DNA from: Bacteroidaceae bacterium
GTDB taxonomy: Bacteria; Bacteroidota; Bacteroidia; Bacteroidales; Bacteroidaceae
Length of the DNA stretch: 10,562 nucleotides
Direction: 5' to 3'
NCBI GenBank assembly: GCA_900769465.1
Contig: CAAGGT010000196.1
Span: forward strand, 1-10,562
The notes beneath the pieces are model-generated. The model was given only the letters and a program-made list of their open reading frames with translations. It was not told where the DNA came from and searched no databases. Shown piece after piece: positions 1-5,899 of this stretch (positions are counted from its first letter, which is position 1; every line of letters begins with the position of its first letter). The position numbers were made by a program, and so were the translations under genes.

Positions 1-26
1 AGGGAACAAGTGGAGTGGATATTTGA

Positions 27-1259
27 TTACAGTAGATTTTTCATCGCATTATCTATCTGTTCATTCTCGAAACTGTCAAGATAAATCTGCGTTACCTTTT
101 CGGAACTGTGTCCTAGACTTTCTGAGATAATGGAGGTGCTAACTCCTGACCGCTTTAGGACTGTGGCAAATGAGTGGCGTGCTACATAGGTGGTCAAGCT
201 TATGGGAATCCCAAGTTTGTCCTCAATCTTGTGAAGTGCTTTGTTGGTCGCTTTGTTAGCCTTGCGTACCTTGTCCCTTATCTGTGTCTCTGTCTTGTGG
301 ACTTTTCTGTCAAGGATAGGGAAGATGTAATCTTCGCGTGTGGCGTTCTTCTTGCGGTATTTCTCAATGATCTTCAATGCAGGGTCTTGCAGTTTACAGG
401 TGATCAGTTTGTTTGTCTTTTTTCTATGATATTCCAATCTTCCATCATAAATGTCTGAATATCTGATTCTTGCCATGTCTGCAAGATTGATTCCGCATGA
501 AAGGTAGCTGAATATGAATAGGTCTCTGCCAAGTTCAAGGTATGGACTGCGATAATTGGTTATTGTTCGTACGTCAAGGTCTATGATTCTCTTGATGTCC
601 TCTCTCTTAATCGCTCTTTTCTTTGTCTGTTCACGGAACTTACTAATCTTGAAATTCTCAAATGGATAGTAATCTCTTTTGACCACTTCATCTGCTATAG
701 CTTTGTTGTAGAGAGCACGTAGGGAACGGAAGCGGATGCCTATTGTGTTGTTGCCTTTACCTGCTTTTTTGAGGTGGAGTTCATATCCCTTTAACCATTG
801 ATTATCTATTGCGGAAAATTTAATATCAAGGGATTTGCAGTATTGAAGTAAGGATGATTTCAGACCTTTGAAGCTTTCTGCATATCCGAGCCTATTCTCA
901 TCTTTTAGCTGTGAAATAAATTGGTCAAGGTAACTGCCAACGCTCATGTTTTTCACAGGGTTCTCTGTTCGCTGCACAAGAGTTTCCAAAGTGTAGTCTT
1001 TGTTCTCCAGCCTGTACTCGTTTATCCGCGCCCTGTATTCAGCGACACGCTTCTCAATGATAGATAGAATGAAATCCCTATCGGGGCAGTTTCGCTTCGG
1101 TGTGTTCTTCTTGAAATCCCAATGTTCTTCCTTTGCAGACACTCCGAGCGACACATATTTCCGCTTTCCAGACTTGGTTAAACGGAGCATAATTGGATAA
1201 GTGTTGTCCTTTTTCGGACGATAATTGAAGCAAATGGCTTCTACTGAGGTAGTTAACAT
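27..1259 (-). CDS. Tyrosine recombinase/integrase (left, minus strand)
   Basis: Site-specific tyrosine recombinase of the Bacteroidetes integrase type, expected to integrate and excise a mobile element. From the ATG at 1259 it is about 410 residues. An N-terminal arm-type DNA-binding domain (roughly 1-90, with a basic strand around KSGKRKYVSLG) is followed by a SAM-like core-binding domain (about 105-205) and the C-terminal catalytic domain. Visible catalytic residues are the beta-hairpin Lys in RKKTNK (about 281), Arg361 in the YVARHSFAT box, His384 in LGH and the nucleophile Tyr393 in TQIYLDSF. The first catalytic Arg is replaced by Asn258 (CGINLADMARIR) and the box II His by Tyr358, as is common in this group. 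An upstream ATG at 1295 would add 12 residues, but that stretch is encoded by a direct repeat that looks regulatory. The gene reads away from the tRNA half-site about 120 bp upstream, so it probably belongs to a different element from the integrase at 1615. Confidence 0.93.
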   Translation of the reverse strand: MLTTSVEAICFNYRPKKDNTYPIMLRLTKSGKRKYVSLGVSAKEEHWDFKKNTPKRNCPDRDFILSIIEKRVAEYRARINEYRLENKDYTLETLVQRTENPVKNMSVGSYLDQFISQLKDENRLGYAESFKGLKSSLLQYCKSLDIKFSAIDNQWLKGYELHLKKAGKGNNTIGIRFRSLRALYNKAIADEVVKRDYYPFENFKISKFREQTKKRAIKREDIKRIIDLDVRTITNYRSPYLELGRDLFIFSYLSCGINLADMARIRYSDIYDGRLEYHRKKTNKLITCKLQDPALKIIEKYRKKNATREDYIFPILDRKVHKTETQIRDKVRKANKATNKALHKIEDKLGIPISLTTYVARHSFATVLKRSGVSTSIISESLGHSSEKVTQIYLDSFENEQIDNAMKNLL

Positions 1260-1268
1260 GATAATTTT

Positions 1269-1289
1269 GCTAACATATCTGCTAACATA
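1269..1289. repeat. Direct repeat GCTAACATA x2 upstream of left integrase
   Basis: GCTAACATA occurs at 1269-1277 and 1281-1289 (12-bp period), just upstream of the chosen start of the minus-strand integrase; a degenerate third unit (TTAACATG) lies at 1253-1260. On the minus strand each copy reads TATGTTAGC, which also resembles a Bacteroidetes -7 box (TAnnTTTG with one mismatch). It may therefore be an operator, an integrase arm site or promoter sequence. Confidence 0.45.
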
Positions 1290-1336
1290 GACCATGTGAA
1301 ACCTGTGGAAATAGGGTGAAATGAAGCCTTTGAGAA

Positions 1337-1371
1337 ATAAAAAAAGCAGCTACTTTTTGTTGTAACTGCTT
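1337..1371 (-). terminator. Rho-independent terminator after the tRNA half-site (minus strand)
   Basis: On the minus strand AAGCAG pairs with CTGCTT, extended after a 1x1 mismatch by TAC/GTA, with an 8-nt loop; a run of seven T and then ATTT follows. It begins about 10 nt after the 3' end of the tRNA half-gene on the same strand, the normal place for a tRNA terminator. The chromosomal sequence downstream of the original tRNA gene therefore seems to be retained on the left side. Confidence 0.7.
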
Positions 1372-1381
1372 GATTTTCAAG

Positions 1382-1423
1382 TAGCGGGACCCAGGATTGA
1401 ACTGGGGACCTCATGATTATGAA
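1382..1423 (-). other. 3' half of a tRNA(CAT) gene: attachment-site core
   Basis: Read on the minus strand this is the 3' part of a tRNA: anticodon loop TTCATAA (anticodon CAT), 3' anticodon strand TCATG, variable loop AGGTC, a perfect T-arm (CCCAG-TTCAATC-CTGGG), the 3' acceptor strand TCCCGCT and discriminator A, without encoded CCA. Similarity stops at the anticodon loop: bases from 1424 on form neither the matching anticodon 5' strand nor a D-arm. A 3' half-tRNA is the typical crossover core left when a tyrosine-recombinase element inserts into a tRNA gene. Two integrases start on either side of it and read away. The anticodon fits tRNA-Met or a CAT-type tRNA-Ile; the half alone cannot decide. 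Confidence 0.85.
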
Positions 1424-1536
1424 TTGGTTTAGGTGATAATTCTAGAAAATATCCGAAATAATAAAATGCTGTAAATCAATTCTTTAATGCTTTTGTGAAA
1501 TTTGGGAAAATTGCAGAAAATGTCCAAATAAAATAG

Positions 1537-1645
1537 TTTGTGTTCCCTCAGTGTTCCCTAGATTTAAAGAAAAATCCTTAACTTAGCTGCACGAAATAAG
1601 GATTTTGTTTTGGTATGGCTAAGTCAAATGCTAATTTGTGTTCCC
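1537..1645. repeat. GTGTTCCC repeats flanking the integrase start
   Basis: GTGTTCCCT occurs twice in tandem (1540-1548 and 1551-1559, 11-bp period), and TTTGTGTTCCC at 1537-1547 recurs exactly at 1635-1645 inside the first codons of the integrase gene. The inverted form AGGGAACA stands at 1-8, beyond the other integrase. Short direct repeats between an att core and the integrase gene are typical arm-type sites, but that function is inferred here. Confidence 0.4.
1571..1606. repeat. Perfect 10-bp inverted repeat before the integrase start
   Basis: AAAATCCTTA (1571-1580) is exactly complementary to TAAGGATTTT (1597-1606) across a 16-nt spacer, ending 8 nt before the ATG at 1615. It is AT-rich with a long loop, so it is a poor terminator. 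An operator, a translation-control hairpin for the integrase, or an arm/accessory protein site is more likely. Apart from the repeats and half-tRNA listed, I see nothing coding in 1260-1614. Confidence 0.5.
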
Positions 1646-3051
1646 AAAACCTCGATATGAGGGTAGGTAAGGTCGCCAACTGCACTCTAAAGCTCAAGTT
1701 GGACGTCCGTCATGAGCAGAGCGATGAGTTCTGTCCGGTATCTCTTTACTTCTTCCTTGATGGCTCCAGATGGTACTATCCGGTAGGGGATAGGATGACA
1801 CGTGAAGAGTTCTATATTGTGTCGCATGCCACCGGTAAGGGACGAATAGCCATGAACTCTCAGGGTGAACGTCCTTATGATATTAAGATGCGCCTTGATG
1901 AACTGTTCGACTCGTATTTTGCCAAGCTGCAGCAACTTCATAAGCGTGGAAGGCTCACCATGAATGCTATCAAGACGATGATTACTGGAGGAGTCACCAA
2001 TGATGGTCAGGATTTTATTTCCGTTTGGGATGCAGAGCTGCAAAAGAAGACAGTCGGCACACGTAATAATTATATGAATGCAAGAAATTCATTCGTGAAG
2101 TATATGGGTGAAGTTCAAGGCTTCAATGTTACAATGGCTGAGGTTCAGAAGTGGCATGACAAGATGGTGGCGGATGGGCTGAGCAAGACAACGATAGGAA
2201 TCTATCTGAGGGCTTTCCGTGTCGCATGGAATGCATGTGAGAAGTATGGGTATGTGACTCATGATGACTATCCATTCGGCAAGGATGATGGTAAGCTTAC
2301 TATCCCTAAAGGTTCGACAAGGCGAGAGTATTATCTGGATGTTAACCAGATGACAGAGCTTTATCACGTCTTCATTGAAAAGAAATATCCGGAAGATTGG
2401 GATCAGGACTGGTGCGAGCATGCGCATGAATCTCTTGGACTCTTCCTGGTTCAGTATCTGTGCAACGGCTTCAATCTCGCTGATGCTGCGAGACTGGTAT
2501 ATGATGACCACTATTTCAAGAGTGGAAAGAAGTCTTTCCGTTTCATCAGAAAAAAGACAGAGGACAGGTCGGACACAGAAATCGTAATACCTATTATTGA
2601 ACCGCTCCAGAAAATCTTGGATGAGATAGCAGCAAGGCCAGAAAAGGGATCTTTAGTGTTCCCTCAGATCTATGCCGGCGAAACCGATGAGAATAAGCAG
2701 AAGGCAAGAATCTCTCAAGAAAATCAGAATATCCGCAAACGCCTGGGACGTCTGGTCAAAAGTATGGGATGGGAGGTCGCTCCATCCGGAACCTGGTGCA
2801 GACATAGTTTCGCAACCAATTTGAGCCATGCAGGCGGAGTGCCGAAGGAATACATACAGGAAGCGATGGGCCACTCTGTTATGAGTGGAACCGTGACCGA
2901 CAGATACATCCAGAGTTATCCTATTGCTCAGCAGATGCAGTTTAATTCGAAACTTCTCAAAGTGGGGGATCAGGTAGATATAATGGAGGAACTTCAAGGA
3001 CTTACCCCGGATCAGATAAAGGCTTTGATAGCGTTGGTGAAGAAAAAATAA
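1615..3051 (+). CDS. Tyrosine recombinase/integrase of the mobilizable element
   Basis: Tyrosine recombinase of 478 residues, presumed to catalyse integration and excision of the element on its right. The N-terminal arm-binding region (about 15-120) is unlike that of the left integrase. A SAM-like core-binding domain spans about 135-215 and the catalytic domain about 240-440. Visible active-site residues are Lys314 (RKKT), Arg396 (GTWCRHSFAT), His420 (AMGHS) and Tyr431 (DRYIQSY). The first catalytic Arg is replaced by Asn287 (CNGFNLADAARL) and the box II His by Thr393. After the Tyr there is a tail of about 47 residues ending in LTPDQIKALIALVKKK. The start is the first ATG; Met15 (1657) is the alternative, and neither has a Shine-Dalgarno, which is normal in Bacteroidetes. 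It starts 190 bp from the tRNA half-site and reads away from it. The next gene follows after 44 nt and may be co-transcribed. Confidence 0.95.
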   Translation: MAKSNANLCSQNLDMRVGKVANCTLKLKLDVRHEQSDEFCPVSLYFFLDGSRWYYPVGDRMTREEFYIVSHATGKGRIAMNSQGERPYDIKMRLDELFDSYFAKLQQLHKRGRLTMNAIKTMITGGVTNDGQDFISVWDAELQKKTVGTRNNYMNARNSFVKYMGEVQGFNVTMAEVQKWHDKMVADGLSKTTIGIYLRAFRVAWNACEKYGYVTHDDYPFGKDDGKLTIPKGSTRREYYLDVNQMTELYHVFIEKKYPEDWDQDWCEHAHESLGLFLVQYLCNGFNLADAARLVYDDHYFKSGKKSFRFIRKKTEDRSDTEIVIPIIEPLQKILDEIAARPEKGSLVFPQIYAGETDENKQKARISQENQNIRKRLGRLVKSMGWEVAPSGTWCRHSFATNLSHAGGVPKEYIQEAMGHSVMSGTVTDRYIQSYPIAQQMQFNSKLLKVGDQVDIMEELQGLTPDQIKALIALVKKK

Positions 3052-3095
3052 ATCATAAGACAACGAATCTAAGAAGAAATCTATAACTTAGTGCC

Positions 3096-4121
3096 ATGAA
3101 CGAGATACAAGATATACAGAGCCTCTATAATGAAGTTAGGGAGATAATCGCATCTGCTAGGCAGAATGCGACTCGTAGTGTGGATTTCTGTCGCGTGCAG
3201 ATGTACTGGAATATCGGTAAGCGCATTCTGGAGACAGAACAAGAGGGGAAGGAAAGGGCTGAGTATGGCTCTTACCTTCTGAAGAATCTTGCTAAGAAAC
3301 TTGAGCCGGAATATGGAACAGGTTTCTCGTATCGTCAGCTGCAGTTTTGTAGGCAGTTTTATCGCATGTATCCAATTGCGAACGCACTGCGTTCACAATT
3401 CAACTGGACTCAATATAGATTGCTTCTTGCGATTCCAGATGATTATAAAAGAGAGTATTATGAGCTTGAAGCTGTTAATAATGCTTGGACAGCTCGAGAG
3501 ATGGAGCGCCAGATCAACAGTCAATTATATGAACGTCTTCTGCTCAGTAATGATAAGGAAAGCGTGTTGGCTATAGCTCGAAAAGAAAGAATACCTCAGC
3601 AGCCACAGGAGATAATAAAGGATCCGATGGTTCTGGAGTTCCTTGGTCTGGAACGTAAGGCTGCGTATTATGAAAAAGATTTGGAGCAGGCTCTTATTAC
3701 ACACCTGCAGAAGTTTTTGTTGGAGTTGGGCAATGGCTTTACTTTCGTTGCTCGTCAGAAAAGAATACTTATAGAGGATGACGAATTCTTCGCTGACCTT
3801 GTGTTCTATAATCGCTTATTGCGTTGCTTTGTGGTAATAGAACTTAAGACAGAGAAGCTGACTCATCAGGATCTTGGTCAGTTGCAGATGTATGTGAATT
3901 ATTATGACCGTGTCGAGAAGACACCGGATGAAAACCCAACCATAGGAATTCTTCTCTGTACTGCAAAGAATGATACTGTAGTCAAGATGAGCCTCCCAGA
4001 AAATAATTCGTCTATATTGGCAAGTCAGTATCAGTTGTATCTTCCTACCCAGGATCAGCTTAAAACCGAGGTGGAGTCATTGATTCGAATTACAAGCGAA
4101 ACAGAAAATCAGGAAAAATAG
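3096..4121 (+). CDS. YhcG-family (DUF1016) PDDEXK nuclease domain protein
   Basis: A 341-residue protein with the two-part layout of the YhcG/DUF1016 family. The N-terminal domain (about 5-145) carries the characteristic YWNIGKRI and GFSYRQLQFCRQFYRMYP segments, and the C-terminal part (about 170-320) is a PDDEXK-type nuclease domain. Candidate catalytic residues in order are Glu197 (DLEQAL), Asp234 (FADLVFYN), Glu249 and Lys251 (VVIELKTEK) and Gln262 (LGQLQMY), so the active site looks intact. Family members often sit in genomic islands and beside restriction-modification loci; a nucleic-acid-cleaving defence or element-maintenance role is suspected, but the substrate is not known to me. Here it is the first gene after the integrase, with no methylase or specificity gene beside it. 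It appears full length; family assignment is firm, function is inferred. Confidence 0.92.
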   Translation: MNEIQDIQSLYNEVREIIASARQNATRSVDFCRVQMYWNIGKRILETEQEGKERAEYGSYLLKNLAKKLEPEYGTGFSYRQLQFCRQFYRMYPIANALRSQFNWTQYRLLLAIPDDYKREYYELEAVNNAWTAREMERQINSQLYERLLLSNDKESVLAIARKERIPQQPQEIIKDPMVLEFLGLERKAAYYEKDLEQALITHLQKFLLELGNGFTFVARQKRILIEDDEFFADLVFYNRLLRCFVVIELKTEKLTHQDLGQLQMYVNYYDRVEKTPDENPTIGILLCTAKNDTVVKMSLPENNSSILASQYQLYLPTQDQLKTEVESLIRITSETENQEK

Positions 4122-4171
4122 CATAAATGAAATTATAGAAAATGTGCCATTATTAGGGCGATTGGTTTTTC

Positions 4172-4203
4172 TTGTGACAATTCGGGAAAAGTTTGTATAT
4201 TAG
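4172..4203 (+). promoter_or_regulatory. Possible Bacteroidetes promoter before the 388-aa gene
   Basis: TATATTAG at 4196-4203 matches the -7 consensus TAnnTTTG with one mismatch, and TTG at 4172-4174 lies 21 nt upstream, fitting the -33 element. Transcription would begin near 4208-4210, inside the hairpin described next, so the two signals compete for the same sequence. Confidence 0.4.
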
Positions 4204-4205
4204 AG

Positions 4206-4237
4206 GTCACTCATCACAAAAGATGGGTGACTTTTTT
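4206..4237 (+). terminator. Terminator/attenuator-like hairpin abutting a start codon
   Basis: GTCACTCATC (4206-4215) pairs with GATGGGTGAC (4222-4231), 10 bp with one T-G wobble, around the loop ACAAAA, followed at once by six T (4232-4237) and then the ATG at 4238. The shape is that of an intrinsic terminator for transcripts coming from the nuclease gene. Its position directly before the start codon also leaves no free leader for ribosome loading, so it could act as an attenuator. Confidence 0.7.
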
Positions 4238-5404
4238 ATGGAAGAGAATTATCTTACCCGGTCAAAGATACATACGAAGGCTCTTGTCGTGACGATGGAT
4301 ATGATGCTTAAGAACCGCAAGGCAAACCTTATGAATTATCACGGCATTTTTCACCACTGGAATGAGTGGATCCATATCAACGCACAGTTCTACGAGAACC
4401 TGACTTATCCGAGTAGGGGAGAGCATCTGGAGGTGACGTTGGCGAGACTCAGGGCATCATTTCCGTCTTATCTGTCATATGCGAAGTCTCTCTTGAACGA
4501 TCTGGAGATGATAATTTCTCTATATAACGACAACAAGGACTTTTTTTCGGGCCTGTATGCGAATAGAGCAGAACTTCAAAAGAACGTCGAGGCTCATCTT
4601 GCTGAGGAGGAGAAGAAGTTCAGGCAGGACGGCGAGGCCATAAGGCTGCGATGCAGGATCGACAGCGAGCTGGAAGCTACGTTGTGCGGATATCGCCGCA
4701 GCCGTGAACTCCGTGCGAAGCTGGAGGAGCTGGAAGACAAGTACTCCATAACCATCGATCCCGATAATACGCGATGCTGGTTCGAAAGGTCTCAGGAAAT
4801 GTACAGGGACCACAATGAACGATACAACGCTTTTCTAGAATATAAAGGCGAATGCCTTACCTCATTCAATGCCGACTATGTGGAATGCGCTGCCATGACG
4901 GCTGAAAAGGTCTACAAGGTCTTGGCCAAGGAACTGATGGATAATGAAGCTCCATTCGTTCCATCATGCCAGGCAGCGGCGCAGGATGCGGAACCGAAGA
5001 CGGAACCCAAGGTTGAAGCGGGGCCTGTGGCCATGGTATATCTGAACGGAGATACCTGTCAAAGCTTCTATCGCTCAGGCGCCGTTGATCTATTCCTTGC
5101 AAATTGTAGTGAGGAGAGCTTCTACCAGCTGATGAACCTGAACCCTCCGACTCCGGAAACAGGAATCAAGCTTATATATGCTGACGGTTTGTATTACGTT
5201 CTCCGCATACTCAAGGATTTTCTTATAGATAAGGAGCAAACTCAAGATTGGATCAATGGTGTACTGGAATCTTTTGGTAAGAATTATAAAACATTTGAGG
5301 CTCATAGTAATGATGTCTTCACAGACTCTGAAAATGAAAAATCAGGAGCATATAAGTTGTATCCAATTGTCAAAGATTGGCTAAAATTCCGAAAGGAGGC
5401 ATAA
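4238..5404 (+). CDS. Unrecognised 388-residue protein, partly coiled-coil
   Basis: I do not recognise this family. From the ATG at 4238 the product is 388 residues, soluble, without signal peptide or membrane segment. Residues about 1-105 are mixed helical with many aromatic residues (HGIFHHWNEWIHINAQFYENL). About 108-170 is a highly charged helical stretch likely to form a coiled coil. About 240-263 is an Ala/Pro/Glu/Lys linker, and 265-388 a separate compact domain with YLNGDTCQSFYRSGAVDLFL and IYADGLYYVLRILKDFL. The last 60 or so codons are visibly more AT-rich than the middle of the gene. Two upstream in-frame starts (a TTG at 4193 and an ATG at 4223) lie in the promoter or hairpin and are less likely. 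It lies between the nuclease and the replication/HTH block, where cargo or an NBU orf2-like accessory gene would be expected. The two-domain layout suggests a scaffold or partner protein, but that is a guess. Confidence 0.85.
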   Translation: MEENYLTRSKIHTKALVVTMDMMLKNRKANLMNYHGIFHHWNEWIHINAQFYENLTYPSRGEHLEVTLARLRASFPSYLSYAKSLLNDLEMIISLYNDNKDFFSGLYANRAELQKNVEAHLAEEEKKFRQDGEAIRLRCRIDSELEATLCGYRRSRELRAKLEELEDKYSITIDPDNTRCWFERSQEMYRDHNERYNAFLEYKGECLTSFNADYVECAAMTAEKVYKVLAKELMDNEAPFVPSCQAAAQDAEPKTEPKVEAGPVAMVYLNGDTCQSFYRSGAVDLFLANCSEESFYQLMNLNPPTPETGIKLIYADGLYYVLRILKDFLIDKEQTQDWINGVLESFGKNYKTFEAHSNDVFTDSENEKSGAYKLYPIVKDWLKFRKEA

Positions 5405-5406
5405 TC

Positions 5407-5468
5407 TCCCTTTGATTCCCTTTGATGTAGAGTTGTTAATGTGTTGATTTTTAGCATGTTATCAACTC
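5407..5468. repeat. Tandem TCCCTTTGAT repeat and adjoining inverted repeat
   Basis: TCCCTTTGAT is repeated exactly at 5407-5416 and 5417-5426, one helical turn apart. GAGTTG (5430-5435) and CAACTC (5463-5468) then frame an imperfect inverted repeat of 39 nt. Together with the pyrimidine-rich stretch up to 5523 this fills the 149-nt gap before the HTH gene. It looks like a protein-binding control region, perhaps an operator or the binding site of the HTH protein itself. Confidence 0.45.
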
Positions 5469-5523
5469 TTATTTCATTGTGCAAATACCCTTTCCTCACC
5501 TGTCTTCCCCTTTCTAACCCTTC

Positions 5524-5531
5524 TACCTTTG
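5524..5531 (+). promoter_or_regulatory. Bacteroidetes -7 promoter box
   Basis: TACCTTTG is a perfect match to the -7 consensus TAnnTTTG and lies 22 nt before the ATG at 5554, leaving a short leader. The -33 position (around 5500-5504) has no good TTTG, so basal activity may depend on an activator. It would drive the HTH gene and the DUF3987 gene as one unit. Confidence 0.55.
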
Positions 5532-5553
5532 CCGTCAGAACTTTTAAAAGAAA

Positions 5554-5898
5554 ATGAATATGCAAAGGAAAGAAATCAAGCCTCAAAGTGTCCAGTTGGC
5601 ATATGAGGATTACGAAAGACTCCTTCAGATCGAGCAGGAATATCTTGGCCAGAAGGAGCATCAGGTGAAGAAGAGAAACCTTATCAAAGGTCTGAAAGGC
5701 CTTCAGGAACTCTTCATGTGTTCAACGTCTACAGCCTGGCGCATCAAGAACGCGGACTGGTTCAGACCGGCATTGGTCCAGCATGGCCGTCATGTTCTGG
5801 TGGATGCCGACATCGCTTGGGAACTTGCAAGCAAGTATTCAACAAGATGTGTCTATAATAGGTCAAGGAAGGACTCTGACAGTGAGGGAGGAGAGTGA
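5554..5898 (+). CDS. DUF3853-like helix-turn-helix protein
   Basis: A 114-residue basic protein whose C-terminal half matches the small DNA-binding proteins (DUF3853 type) common in Bacteroidetes mobile elements. After a charged N-terminal helix (about 14-45), the segment GLKGLQELFMCSTSTAWRIK (46-65) is a helix-turn-helix of the excisionase/MerR-like kind, and the following WFRPALVQHGRHVLVDADIA (69-88) gives the wing and start of the next helix. Such proteins are thought to act as recombination directionality factors or regulators; the place equals that of NBU1 orf2x. It stops 1 nt before the ATG of the DUF3987 gene, so the two are almost certainly co-expressed. Met3 is a possible alternative start. 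Its likely targets are the repeats just upstream and the att region, which is inference. Confidence 0.85.
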   Translation: MNMQRKEIKPQSVQLAYEDYERLLQIEQEYLGQKEHQVKKRNLIKGLKGLQELFMCSTSTAWRIKNADWFRPALVQHGRHVLVDADIAWELASKYSTRCVYNRSRKDSDSEGGE

Positions 5899-5899
5899 T

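Noticed and set aside
2656..2667. GTGTTCCCTCAG inside the integrase gene, identical to 1540-1551
   Set aside because: It encodes the common VFPQ motif of the integrase catalytic domain; an exact 12-mer repeat in a window this size is possible by chance.
5783..5899. Upstream extension of the DUF3987 frame
   Set aside because: It would overlap the HTH gene by 116 nt, while the ATG at 5900 has a strong ribosome site and a tight fit to the HTH stop.
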